Assembly (NCBI GenBank): GCA_030432755.1
Contig: JAUILZ010000008.1
Location: 78,140 to 142,139, forward strand
Reading direction: 5' to 3'
DNA length: 64,000 nt
Source of the DNA: Gammaproteobacteria bacterium
GTDB taxonomy: Bacteria > Pseudomonadota > Gammaproteobacteria > Arenicellales > Poriferihabitantaceae
Part shown: positions 1 to 7,471 of the stretch, piece by piece
Position numbering within the stretch: position 1 is the first letter of the stretch
How the letters are laid out: each line of letters opens with the position of its first letter
Notes under the pieces: generated by a model
Seen by the model: only the letters and a program-made list of their open reading frames with translations
The model's database searches: none
What the model was told of the DNA's origin: nothing
Made by a program: the position numbers and the translations under genes

Positions 1-686
1 GACCCACCGGCTGCGGCAAGACCCGGTTCATGGAGCACATGGCGTGGCGGCTCAAGCGGCCGCTGGTGACGGTTTCCTGCCACGATGACCTCACGGCGTC
101 CGACCTGGTCGGTCGCTATCTCATCGTCGGCGGCGAGACCCGCTGGGCCGACGGCCCGCTGGCGCGGGCGGTGCGTGGCGGCGGCATCTGCTATCTCGAC
201 GAGATCGTCGAGGCGCGCAAGGACACCACGGTGGTGATCCATCCGCTGGCGGACGACCGCCGGGTGCTGCCGATCGAAAAAACCGGCGAGCTGCTGCAGG
301 CGCCGGAGGAGTTCTGCCTCGCGATCTCCTATAACCCGGGCTACCAGAGCGTGCTCAAGGACCTCAAGCAGAGCACCCGCCAGCGCTTCGTTTCCATCGA
401 GTTCGATTATCCCGATGCCGAGCTGGAATCCGAGATCGTCGCGAAGGAATCCGGCCTCGACGACAAGATGGCCGCGCGGCTGGTGAAGTTCGCCGGCATG
501 ACGCGCAATCTCAAGGGCAGCGGACTCGAGGAGGGCGCCAGCACGCGGCTGCTGGTGCATGCCGCCAAGCTCATGCATTCCGGCATCTCTCCACGGGTCG
601 CCTGCCGCGGCGCGATCTCGGAGACCCTCACAGACGATCCCGAGATGCTGAAGGCGGTGAACGAACTCAGCGCCTCGCTGTTCTGA
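1..686 (+). CDS. CbbQ/NirQ/NorQ-family AAA+ ATPase, 5' end cut by window edge
   Basis: This MoxR-type AAA+ ATPase belongs to the family that, with a VWA-domain partner (CbbO/NorD), remodels and activates Rubisco or nitric oxide reductase. The reading frame is open from base 3, and the first visible residues are the Walker A loop (P-T-G-C-G-K-T), so only a short N-terminal stretch is missing. 227 residues are visible. A Walker B segment ends in YLDEI, and the sensor-1 region reads [15 protein letters not shown], followed by QRF, typical of CbbQ/NorQ. No cbbO/norD gene follows, because rpiA starts 36 bases after the stop. Whether the target is Rubisco or Nor cannot be decided without the upstream genes. 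Family assignment is firm, the exact substrate is not. Confidence 0.85.
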   Translation, partial: PTGCGKTRFMEHMAWRLKRPLVTVSCHDDLTASDLVGRYLIVGGETRWADGPLARAVRGGGICYLDEIVEARKDTTVVIHPLADDRRVLPIEKTGELLQAPEEFCLAISYNPGYQSVLKDLKQSTRQRFVSIEFDYPDAELESEIVAKESGLDDKMAARLVKFAGMTRNLKGSGLEEGASTRLLVHAAKLMHSGISPRVACRGAISETLTDDPEMLKAVNELSASLF

Positions 687-709
687 TACCGAAACCCGAG
701 GACCCAACC

Positions 710-736
710 ATGAGCAAGGACAATGTCTCAGGATAA
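710..736 (+). other. Eight-codon open reading frame overlapping the rpiA start
   Basis: ATG at 710 opens an 8-residue frame (MSKDNVSG) that ends with TAA at 734-736, 12 bases inside rpiA. A Shine-Dalgarno-like GAGGA (698-702) is well spaced for this ATG (7 bases) but too far from the rpiA ATG at 723. The rpiA start itself has AAGGA only 2 bases upstream. It could be a translational-coupling leader, or the scar left by loss of a gene that once followed the cbbQ-like gene. No function is shown. Confidence 0.35.
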
Positions 737-1376
737 GGGCAAACAGGCGGCTGCTCTCGCCGCGCTGGATCACGTCCGGACCGGCGACGTGGTGGGCGTG
801 GGTACCGGCTCCACCGCCAATCACTTTATCGACGGTCTGGCGAAGCTGAAAGGCCGAATCGATGGCGCGGTGGCCAGTTCCGAAGCCACTGCAGAGCGAC
901 TGCGCGGCCACGGCATCGAGGTACGCGAGCTGAACGACGTCGGTAAGCTGAGGCTCTACGTCGACGGCGCCGACGAGGCCACCCGTCACCGGCACCTCAT
1001 CAAGGGTGGCGGCGGTGCGCTCACGCGGGAAAAGATCGTCGCCGAGGCGTCCGAAACCTTCGTCTGCATCGCCGACCGGAGCAAGATGGTGGATCGCCTG
1101 GGCGCGTTCCCGTTACCGGTGGAGGTGATTCCCATGGCGCGCAGTCTTGTAGCGCGCGCGCTCGTCAGGATGGGCGGCGAACCGGCCTGGCGCACCGGCT
1201 TCACCACCGACAACGGCAACGTGATCCTCGACGTGCACAACCTCGACATCCTCGATCCGGTGGAGATGGAGCGGGAGATCAACCAGTTGCCCGGCGTGGT
1301 GACCGTGGGCCTCTTCGCGCGCCGCGGCGCCGACCTGCTGATTCTCGGCGGTGACGATGGCGTGGAAACGATCTGA
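723..1376 (+). CDS. rpiA: Ribose-5-phosphate isomerase A
   Basis: RpiA interconverts ribose 5-phosphate and ribulose 5-phosphate in the pentose-phosphate and Calvin cycles; it is cytoplasmic. The 217-residue product has the usual family length. It shows the phosphate-binding GTGST (residues 27-31), DGADEA (81-86), and [11 protein letters not shown] (94-104), which contains the catalytic glutamate E103. The start is supported by alignment from memory with the E. coli N-terminus (MTQDELK versus MSQDKGK). It lies directly downstream of the cbbQ-like gene, which suits a carbon-fixation context but is not proof. Its 3' end overlaps the next gene by 26 bases. Confidence 0.95.
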   Translation: MSQDKGKQAAALAALDHVRTGDVVGVGTGSTANHFIDGLAKLKGRIDGAVASSEATAERLRGHGIEVRELNDVGKLRLYVDGADEATRHRHLIKGGGGALTREKIVAEASETFVCIADRSKMVDRLGAFPLPVEVIPMARSLVARALVRMGGEPAWRTGFTTDNGNVILDVHNLDILDPVEMEREINQLPGVVTVGLFARRGADLLILGGDDGVETI

Positions 1377-1851
1377 GCTCCGCGACGGGTGGCGTCTGCT
1401 GCCCCTGCTGTTCCTGCTGCTGCTCGCAGGTTGTGGCGCCGACGAAGACTCACCGGAAGCGCAACTGCGCCAGACCATCGACGATCTGCAGGCCGCCGCT
1501 GAAGAACGCAGCCTGAACGGCTTCATGGATCTCGTCAGCGAACAATATAGCGACGATGGCGGCCGCACCTGGAAGGACGTGCGCGCCATGGTGCAGATCC
1601 AGTTCATCCGCAACCCCAATCTGCATGCCTTCAAGGTGGTGCGCGACCTGGCCCTGGTCGATGACAGCCATGCGCGCGTCACCGTGCTCGCGGCCCTCGC
1701 CGGGCGGCCCATCGACAATGCCTCGGCGCTGTCCGGGCTGCGCGCGGAACTGATGCGATTCGACCTCGAGCTCAATCTCGAGGATCGCTGGCGGGTCGCC
1801 AGCGCGGACTGGAGCCGGGCGGAGGTTACTGACTTTCTCGGCGCCCAGTAG
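1351..1851 (+). CDS. Small predicted lipoprotein, NTF2-like
   Basis: The 166-residue product (or 164 if the second ATG at 1357 is used) begins with a basic segment, a leucine-rich hydrophobic core and a lipobox L-A-G-C at about residue 28. It is therefore a probable signal-peptidase-II lipoprotein attached to the inner or outer membrane. The mature part (about 135 residues) has the look of an NTF2/SnoaL-like fold, with an early helix '[15 protein letters not shown]' and a closing [10 protein letters not shown] segment. That fold is an inference from pattern only. The gene overlaps the end of rpiA by 26 bases and so is probably co-transcribed with it. Function unknown. Confidence 0.7.
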   Translation: MTMAWKRSELRDGWRLLPLLFLLLLAGCGADEDSPEAQLRQTIDDLQAAAEERSLNGFMDLVSEQYSDDGGRTWKDVRAMVQIQFIRNPNLHAFKVVRDLALVDDSHARVTVLAALAGRPIDNASALSGLRAELMRFDLELNLEDRWRVASADWSRAEVTDFLGAQ

Positions 1852-1864
1852 CCCCTGGAACCGG

Positions 1865-2746
1865 TCAGTCTTCCCCGGTCGCCACGGCCCTATCCGGATC
1901 GCGAATCCATTCGCTCCAGGAACCGACGTACAGCACCGAATCTCCGAGTCCGGAGAGTTCCATGGCGAGCATGTTGTGACAGGCGGTGACGCCGCTGCCG
2001 CATGAGTGGATCACCGGTTTGCCCGATGCCGCGGCCTCGGACAGCCCCGGCACCGCGAGGAATGCGTCGCGCAACGCCGCAGCGTCCAGGAAAAGGCCAT
2101 CTTCGCCGAGATTGTCCTCGAAAGGCCGGCTGACCGCGCCGGGGATATGTCCGGCCACGCTGTCGATGGGCTCGGATTCTCCGCGAAATCGCGCGCCACT
2201 GCGGGCATCCACGAGACAGGCTTCCGGCAGGGTTTGCATGAGAGCGGTTGTGGTTATCCACGGGGTTTGCTCATCCGCCGATCCCGCGAGCCCGGCGCCT
2301 GCATCCGGCGCCGCGGGGTCGGTGCTGACGGGATGTCCCGCCTCCTTCCATGCCCGGTACCCGCCATCGAGCAGCGAGACACGGGAATGCCCGATCCAGC
2401 GCAGCAACCACCAGAGTCGCGCGGCAATGGCGCCCGGCCCCTGGTCGTACACCACCACCCGGGTTGCCGGTTCGACGCCCCAGCTGCCCACGAGCCGGCG
2501 AAACACGTCACGCTCCGGCAGGGGATGTCGCCCGGTCCGGGGGCCAATGGGCGAAGCCAGGTCATCGTCGAGATGCGCGTAGAAGGCGCCGGGGATATGC
2601 CCCTGGTCATATTTCTCGCGCCCCTCACCGGGTTGCAGGAGATTGAATCGGCAGTCCACCACCACGAGCAGCGCGTCGGGGTCGGGATCGGCGATGCTCG
2701 CCGCGAGGTCGCTTGCGGAGATCAGCAGTTGGTCGGTGTCAGCCAT
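1865..2746 (-). CDS. sseA: Two-domain sulfurtransferase, 3-mercaptopyruvate/thiosulfate type
   Basis: This tandem rhodanese protein transfers sulfane sulfur from 3-mercaptopyruvate or thiosulfate to thiol or cyanide acceptors. I chose the start at 2746 (293 residues); an upstream ATG at 2842 would add 32 residues that do not look like the family. The N-terminal structural rhodanese domain carries the VVDCRF and GHIPGA motifs. The C-terminal domain ends with the catalytic loop C-G-S-G-V-T-A-C, with the catalytic cysteine near residue 249. CGSGVT is typical of mercaptopyruvate sulfurtransferases, whereas CRKGVT marks classical thiosulfate rhodaneses. It is convergent with the lipoprotein gene, and the sox genes lie nearby, so a role in sulfur handling is reasonable but unproven. 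Confidence 0.88.
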   Translation of the reverse strand: MADTDQLLISASDLAASIADPDPDALLVVVDCRFNLLQPGEGREKYDQGHIPGAFYAHLDDDLASPIGPRTGRHPLPERDVFRRLVGSWGVEPATRVVVYDQGPGAIAARLWWLLRWIGHSRVSLLDGGYRAWKEAGHPVSTDPAAPDAGAGLAGSADEQTPWITTTALMQTLPEACLVDARSGARFRGESEPIDSVAGHIPGAVSRPFEDNLGEDGLFLDAAALRDAFLAVPGLSEAAASGKPVIHSCGSGVTACHNMLAMELSGLGDSVLYVGSWSEWIRDPDRAVATGED

Positions 2747-2820
2747 GATAGTGCGTACAAGCGACCTCAAAAACAGCCGAGCGCAGGTGAGACGAGGCGA
2801 ATCCGGCCGAAAAAGCGCAG

Positions 2821-2835
2821 TGTACAAGTAGTACA
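2821..2835. promoter_or_regulatory. Perfect inverted repeat TGTAC-N5-GTACA upstream of the sulfurtransferase
   Basis: TGTAC, five bases, then GTACA form a 15-base dyad. It sits 75 bases upstream of the sulfurtransferase ATG and about 140 bases before bepA. Its size and position suit a dimeric repressor or activator operator, but no regulator is identified and such a short dyad may be chance. Confidence 0.3.
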
Positions 2836-2974
2836 TGAGCATTTTGAGGGCGGATTCAACGAAGTATCACCAAGCGCAGGCCTTTTTGAGACCGCTTGTA
2901 GGGATTTGGTCAGGCATCATACAGGGATCCATGCTATTACAGAACTGTAAGCCCGGCTTTATGTCCGAATCGCT

Positions 2975-4459
2975 ATGATCATTGCTTCCATGTCATCCCC
3001 GTCCGCCCTCGTGCGCCCGCTGCTCGGCGCGTTCCTCTCGGTCGCCTGTCTTCTCCCGGCGACGCCCGCGGCGTATGCCCAGGGCGGCAACCTGCCCGAG
3101 CTCGGCGAGGCCGCCACCCGCTTCCTCGACGCCGACGACGAGGAACTGATCGGCCAGCGTTTCCTGCGCCAGCTGGTGGCAATGGACAGCTACGTCTCCG
3201 ACCATGAGCTGAGACACTACCTGAACCGGCTCGGGCGCCGCATCGGCGCCTCTGCCCATCTCGGCGGGGTCAATTTGCATTTCAACCTGCTGAAGGAGAA
3301 CGAGCTCAACGCGTTCGCGGTGCCGGGTGGTTACATCACGTTCCACACCGGCCTGATCCTCACCACCGATACCGAGAGTGAACTGGCATCCGTCATCGGC
3401 CACGAGATCGCCCACCTGTCCCAGCGGCACCTGCCGCGCATGATCGCCAACGCGGAGGCGAGCAAGATCCCTACCACCGCCGCCATCCTTGCCGCCATCC
3501 TCGTCGGGGGGCAGGCCGGCATGGCGGGAGTGACCCTGGCCAATGCCACCCTGCTCTCCAACCAGCTGGCCTACAGCCGCGAGTTCGAGCGCGAGGCGGA
3601 CGCCATAGGCATCGGCCTGATGGCGGAAAGCGGATTCGATCCACGGGACATGGCCTCCTTCTTCGACAAGCTGCAACGATTCAACATCGTCTCGAGCAAG
3701 GACGTGCCTGAATTCCTGCGTTCCCACCCGTTGTCCTACAACCGGGTGGCGGAGTCCGAGGCGCGGATCAATACCTACCCGCCGATTGCCCACGAGAGCA
3801 GCGTGGACTTCCACCTCGCCCGCGCGCGCATCCTCGCCCTTTTCAGCGACCGACCGGCAGACGCGCGCCAGCTGCTCGAGGATCGCATCGCACGGTCGAG
3901 CGGGACCGAGCGCGAGGCCTGGCGCTACGGGCTCGCCCTCGCGCTGTTGCAGGAAGGCGCATTTGACGAGGCAGAGAAGGTTATCAAGGAAGTCGAAGCG
4001 GCCCTGCCGAATACCCCCCAGGTATTGGGCGCGGCGGCCGAGATCCAGGGCCGCGCCGGTGATCCGGCCGGCGCCGCCGCAAGCTATGCGGCGCTGGTGG
4101 AACGCTACCCCACGGCGGACTACCTGCGCTACGCCTGGGTAGAGACGATGCTCCGCCAGGGCGACGCCGCGGGGGCAAAGCGCGTGATTCGCCACCGGCT
4201 GCGCCGCGATTCGGATGACTACGAGCTCTATCCGTTGCTGTCGCGAGCCAATGTTGCCCTGGGGGACCTCTCCGAGGCCCACCAGGCGGACGCGGAATTC
4301 GACGCCGCCATGGGGCGTTATGAAAAAGCGATCGCCTCCCTCAAGCTCGCCCTGCGTGAAAACAAGGACGGCAGCCAGTACATCACCCAGGCGGTCAATG
4401 CACGCATCCAGGAACTGGAACGGCTCGAGGCGGATCGCAAGCTGCGCGAGAAAGAATAA
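2975..4459 (+). CDS. bepA: Periplasmic M48 metalloprotease/chaperone, BepA (YfgC) type
   Basis: BepA-type proteins help assemble or degrade outer-membrane beta-barrel proteins such as LptD. The 494-residue product has a signal peptide (hydrophobic core at about residues 13-35 with cleavage after A-Y-A) and an M48 domain with the zinc motif HEIAH at 143-147. A distal EREADA glutamate ligand lies near residue 207. The C-terminal third is a TPR array (about residues 280-485) with repeated A/G-x-A-Y-like helices. Start at ATG 2975 or ATG 2990; both leave a signal peptide. It stands 105 bases before soxX, and there is no reason to link their functions. Confidence 0.9.
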   Translation: MIIASMSSPSALVRPLLGAFLSVACLLPATPAAYAQGGNLPELGEAATRFLDADDEELIGQRFLRQLVAMDSYVSDHELRHYLNRLGRRIGASAHLGGVNLHFNLLKENELNAFAVPGGYITFHTGLILTTDTESELASVIGHEIAHLSQRHLPRMIANAEASKIPTTAAILAAILVGGQAGMAGVTLANATLLSNQLAYSREFEREADAIGIGLMAESGFDPRDMASFFDKLQRFNIVSSKDVPEFLRSHPLSYNRVAESEARINTYPPIAHESSVDFHLARARILALFSDRPADARQLLEDRIARSSGTEREAWRYGLALALLQEGAFDEAEKVIKEVEAALPNTPQVLGAAAEIQGRAGDPAGAAASYAALVERYPTADYLRYAWVETMLRQGDAAGAKRVIRHRLRRDSDDYELYPLLSRANVALGDLSEAHQADAEFDAAMGRYEKAIASLKLALRENKDGSQYITQAVNARIQELERLEADRKLREKE

Positions 4460-4521
4460 CGCCTCCCGCAAATGCCAGCGAATTGCCAGCATCACGGCCG
4501 GCATGCCAGCCTTCCCTGGAG

Positions 4522-4527
4522 TAGAAT
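4522..4527 (+). promoter_or_regulatory. Possible -10 element before soxX
   Basis: TAGAAT matches the sigma70 -10 consensus at five of six positions and lies 38 bases before the chosen soxX start. No convincing -35 hexamer is present 16-18 bases upstream, so an activator would be needed if this is real. The surrounding spacer (4460-4564) also carries three copies of GCCAGC. Confidence 0.25.
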
Positions 4528-4564
4528 TTCGGCCCGTTATCAATGCGGGAGAGCGGGACTGGTG

Positions 4565-4981
4565 ATGCGTTTGCTGCCTCGGGCAACCGGCTGCCTGCTG
4601 GTACTGTTGCTCGCGACGTCCCCCACGGAGGCGCAAACAAATGCCAACCAGTGGCCGGATGAGGCCACATGCCGCGAACTACCGCCGGAAAATGAAATCG
4701 TCCGGGGCTGGTGCCTTGCCATCGATCGCGACAAGGGCAATTGCATCGCCTGTCACACGTTCAACGTCACTCCCTGGCCGAAGTCCCTGCCCGTCGCCGG
4801 CAATATCGCACCGCCCCTCGTCGCCATGGAGCCGAGGTTTCCTGATATCGGGCAGTTGCGCCGGCAGGTTGCGGACGCCCCGGCGCTCAATCCCCGCACC
4901 ACGATGCCACCCTACCTGCGGCACGAACTCCTTACGGAAGCCGAGATCGAGCGCATTCTCCAGTTTCTCCTGACCCTGTAA
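4565..4981 (+). CDS. soxX: SoxX, mono-haem cytochrome c subunit of SoxXA
   Basis: SoxX pairs with SoxA to oxidatively attach thiosulfate to the SoxYZ carrier in the periplasm. I chose ATG 4565 (138 residues) because it places a signal peptide (about residues 1-23, ending T-E-A) at the N-terminus; the open frame extends to 4472. The haem c site CIACH is at 60-64 and the distal ligand is probably Met114 in TTMPPY. The family segment 'NIAPPLVAM' and the closing ILTEAEI-like helix are also present. It is the first gene of soxXYZA, and its last base overlaps the first base of soxY. Confidence 0.93.
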   Translation: MRLLPRATGCLLVLLLATSPTEAQTNANQWPDEATCRELPPENEIVRGWCLAIDRDKGNCIACHTFNVTPWPKSLPVAGNIAPPLVAMEPRFPDIGQLRRQVADAPALNPRTTMPPYLRHELLTEAEIERILQFLLTL

Positions 4982-5460
4982 TGGCCCGGCCCGTTTCCCG
5001 ATCCCGCCGTTCCCTGTTGCAGGATGGTCTGCGCATGCTCGGTGTTGCCTGGCTGGGCGCAGGCGCCCTTTTTCAGCGTGCATTTGCGGCGCCGGATCCA
5101 CGGCCGGAATTCTCCGCGACGGCACTCGGCGACGTGCTCGACTTCTACTTTGGCCAGCGCGATGCCGCCGATGACGCCTCCATCGATATCGTGGTGCCTC
5201 TCGAGGTGTCCCTCGGGGAACTGGTGCCGTTCCGGGTGAGCGCTCCCGGGGTGGAGAAAATCGCCGTGCTCTGTGACGCCAACCCTGAACCACTGGTGAT
5301 GGCGATGGACCAGATCAGGGGCAATCCCGCGGTGCTGGTCGGGCAGGCTAGAATGGAGCGAAGTGGCCACCTGGCCTGTTTTGCGCTGCGCAACGGTCGC
5401 CTGGGACGCGCGGTCCGGCGGGTGGATATCGCCGGTTCCTGGCGCGACGTGGCGGAGTAA
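4981..5460 (+). CDS. soxY: SoxY-like carrier protein lacking the C-terminal GGCGG arm
   Basis: SoxY normally carries sulfur intermediates on a cysteine in a flexible C-terminal GGCGG tail. This 159-residue product has a twin-arginine signal (RR at 9-10, hydrophobic stretch to about residue 37, A-F-A-A cleavage region). It also has the SoxY beta-sandwich pattern, including VSLGELVPFRVSAPG (77-90). However, it ends ...VDIAGSWRDVAE with no GGCGG. The only mature cysteines are C98 and C133, inside the fold. I checked both alternative frames across the end of the gene and found no GGCG coding, so a simple frameshift does not explain the loss. Gene order and overlaps with soxX and soxZ make the assignment to the SoxY family secure; its chemistry is in doubt. 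Confidence 0.82.
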   Translation: MARPVSRSRRSLLQDGLRMLGVAWLGAGALFQRAFAAPDPRPEFSATALGDVLDFYFGQRDAADDASIDIVVPLEVSLGELVPFRVSAPGVEKIAVLCDANPEPLVMAMDQIRGNPAVLVGQARMERSGHLACFALRNGRLGRAVRRVDIAGSWRDVAE

Positions 5461-5463
5461 ATC

Positions 5464-5754
5464 GTGCGCAGGTCTCCCCGAATCTACGTGCGTGCCGCCG
5501 GCGGCGGCTTCGACGTCGTCTGCCGGATCCCTCATCCGATGAGCGAGGAAAACTACCTGAGCCAGGTCACCTTTCGGCGCAACGGTGACCTGCACGCCGA
5601 GATTCTCCTCGGGCGTCATGTCTCAGCAGACCCGGCGGTGGGTACCCGCTTCGCCGACCTTGCCGAGGGGGATACCATCATCGTGTCCTGGATCGATATT
5701 CGCGGATCCAGCGGCGAGACGCGGCGCAGGTTCGACGGCAAGGCGGATTCATGA
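5464..5754 (+). CDS. soxZ: SoxZ, partner of SoxY
   Basis: SoxZ forms the heterodimer with SoxY. The 96-residue product starts with GTG at 5464, three bases after the soxY stop. It has the family hallmarks: a basic start (RIYVRAAGGG), the 'IPHPM' segment of the SHPM motif, a beta-rich core, and the closing 'DTIIVSWIDIRG' resembling KVTVTWVDNKG. There is no signal peptide, as expected, because SoxZ is exported with SoxY through Tat. It overlaps soxA by four bases (ATGA), indicating translational coupling. Confidence 0.9.
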   Translation: MRRSPRIYVRAAGGGFDVVCRIPHPMSEENYLSQVTFRRNGDLHAEILLGRHVSADPAVGTRFADLAEGDTIIVSWIDIRGSSGETRRRFDGKADS

Positions 5755-6635
5755 TCGGCGTTGTCTCGACCAGGGCGGTGCGCGGGCTGGGCGCCCTGCT
5801 CACTGTCCTGTTGCTCAGCACTCCATCCCTCTCGATGGCGCAGACGACGCCTACCGAGGCGGAAGTGCGCGACGAGGTACGCGAGTTCCAGGGCTTTTTT
5901 CTCTCCCGGTTCCCGGACGTGCCGCTGGAGGCTTACCGCCAGGGCGTGGATGCCCTGCCGCAGAATACGCGCCAGAAGCTGAACCGCGACCTGCTGCTGG
6001 CGGCGCCGCCCCAGGACGACGCCCTTGCCGCGGGACGCGCGGCCTGGGACACGCTGCTACCCTCGGGTCAGACGCTCACGGCATGTTTTACCGGCAAGCC
6101 GCCACCCACGGCCTACCCGTACTTCTTCAACGGAGAGGTCCGCACCATCGCCGGCGATATCAACCAGTGCCGCGAGCTGAATGGCCTCGAACCACTGGAC
6201 GAGCTGGGTGGTGAGATGGCGCGCCTGGTCGCGGCATTCAAGGCGCCCTGGCAGGGGCAACCCATCGATATCGACTACCGCGACGAGGAAATGCGCCGCC
6301 TGTACGCGATCGGCCGGGAAACCTTCTGGGCGAAACGCGGGCAGATGAATCTGTCCTGCGCCAACTGTCACGTCCACAATGCCGGAAACCGCTTACGCGG
6401 CCAGGTACTGAGCGCCGCGCTGGGTCATGGCGCGGGCTATCCCGCCTACAGTCTGCGCTGGGCCGCCGACGGAGAACCCATGGGCACGCAATACCGGCGT
6501 TATGCCCGTTGCAACGCACTAGCCGGCGCCGCGCCGCTGTTGCCCGGTGAAAGTGATGCCTACCTCGGACTGCAGGTTTACCAGGCAATCCTGAATAACG
6601 GCATTCCGCTCAGCGCACCGGCTCTCAGGCCCTAA
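5751..6635 (+). CDS. soxA: SoxA, cytochrome c subunit with one haem
   Basis: SoxA holds the active-site haem of SoxXA. The 294-residue product has a signal peptide (cleavage near S-M-A-Q, residues 28-31) and a single C-A-N-C-H haem motif at 203-207. Cys254 in RYARCN is the expected persulfide haem ligand. The N-terminal haem found in di-haem SoxA is absent. Instead C112 and C140 are placed where mono-haem SoxA proteins carry a disulfide. Last gene of soxXYZA. Its TAA stop abuts the stop of the convergent BioC-like gene with no spacer. soxB and soxCD are not in the window. Confidence 0.93.
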   Translation: MIGVVSTRAVRGLGALLTVLLLSTPSLSMAQTTPTEAEVRDEVREFQGFFLSRFPDVPLEAYRQGVDALPQNTRQKLNRDLLLAAPPQDDALAAGRAAWDTLLPSGQTLTACFTGKPPPTAYPYFFNGEVRTIAGDINQCRELNGLEPLDELGGEMARLVAAFKAPWQGQPIDIDYRDEEMRRLYAIGRETFWAKRGQMNLSCANCHVHNAGNRLRGQVLSAALGHGAGYPAYSLRWAADGEPMGTQYRRYARCNALAGAAPLLPGESDAYLGLQVYQAILNNGIPLSAPALRP

Positions 6636-7409
6636 TTATTCGGCGTCCCGACGCAGCGAAGGCGGCTCCACGCGAATGCCTCCCTCTGTGGATTGTGGCG
6701 CTTCTGCGTATCCGTGAACCAGCTCGAAGGTCATGCGTACCGGATCCTGCCCCCTGAATTGCTCGCGCAACGCCGCGAGTCTTTTCTTCCCGGTCAGAGT
6801 CCGCCGTCGCCCCGGGGAGAGATTGAACAAACCCTCCCGCCGCAGGTCGTCCATCAGCAGGTCCACATCCTCGTACTCGACTCCCATCCAGTCGGCGTCG
6901 AGAATCGGTTTCTGAAATCCACGGCGCAGTAGGGCGTCACCGAGATGATGCATGTCCTCGAATGGATGCACATGAGGGAGTTCGTCTACCAGCGCCCAGG
7001 CCTCCGCCAGTTCCACCAGCGTATCGGGACCGAAACTGGAAAATACCAGCCGACCACCAGGCTTTAGCAGTGCGAGAGACCGCTCGATCCAGTATTCGGG
7101 CGCGAGCCATGCCGCCTGGAGGCTGATCACCAGCAGGTCGGGTTCCTCTACCATAGCCTCCGGATCGTCCCCCTCCAGCCAGGAAACCCGGTTACTGCCA
7201 GCCTCGGGCGCGCGCGGAAACTCGCCGTGGAATGCGACAAGAAGACGCGAATTTCCCCAACCCCCGGTCTCATCGACCCTGCGTTCAATATCCGCGTTCA
7301 CCCGGTCAAACAGGTAGCCCATGGGACGCAGTCCCGCCGAGCGCCGCCGGCGGCTTGCGATCCACTCGCTGGCGGGTTTCAATCGGGTATCGGGATCGAC
7401 GCTCAGCAT
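6636..7409 (-). CDS. BioC-like methyltransferase-fold protein without a recognisable SAM loop
   Basis: The 257-residue product (start ATG 7409; the open frame reaches 7745) resembles malonyl-ACP O-methyltransferase BioC in its C-terminal two thirds. It has LALLKPGGRLVFSSFGPDTL (about 113-131) and a long tail with FELVHGYAEAP, characteristic of the BioC group. In the place of the glycine-rich motif I it reads RLLVAFHGEF (55-64), with no GxGxG. It sits head to head with comF, the position bioC holds in many gammaproteobacteria, but bioB, bioF and bioH are missing here. It is either a decayed BioC or a repurposed non-catalytic homologue. Catalytic activity is doubtful. Confidence 0.7.
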   Translation of the reverse strand: MLSVDPDTRLKPASEWIASRRRRSAGLRPMGYLFDRVNADIERRVDETGGWGNSRLLVAFHGEFPRAPEAGSNRVSWLEGDDPEAMVEEPDLLVISLQAAWLAPEYWIERSLALLKPGGRLVFSSFGPDTLVELAEAWALVDELPHVHPFEDMHHLGDALLRRGFQKPILDADWMGVEYEDVDLLMDDLRREGLFNLSPGRRRTLTGKKRLAALREQFRGQDPVRMTFELVHGYAEAPQSTEGGIRVEPPSLRRDAE

Positions 7410-7471
7410 TGTCGAGAAGGGATGGCGCCGACCCCCATTGTGTAACACCTTGCCAGGGAAGGCAGCAGAAC

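Noticed and set aside
2993..4636. A 547-codon minus-strand frame opposite bepA and the soxX start
   Set aside because: Covers the HEIAH protease gene in antisense and runs through the sox promoter region; no motif found.
5400..5480. Frameshift hiding the GGCGG tail of SoxY
   Set aside because: Reading all three forward frames over the end of soxY and into soxZ shows no GGCG; the soxZ GTG follows directly.
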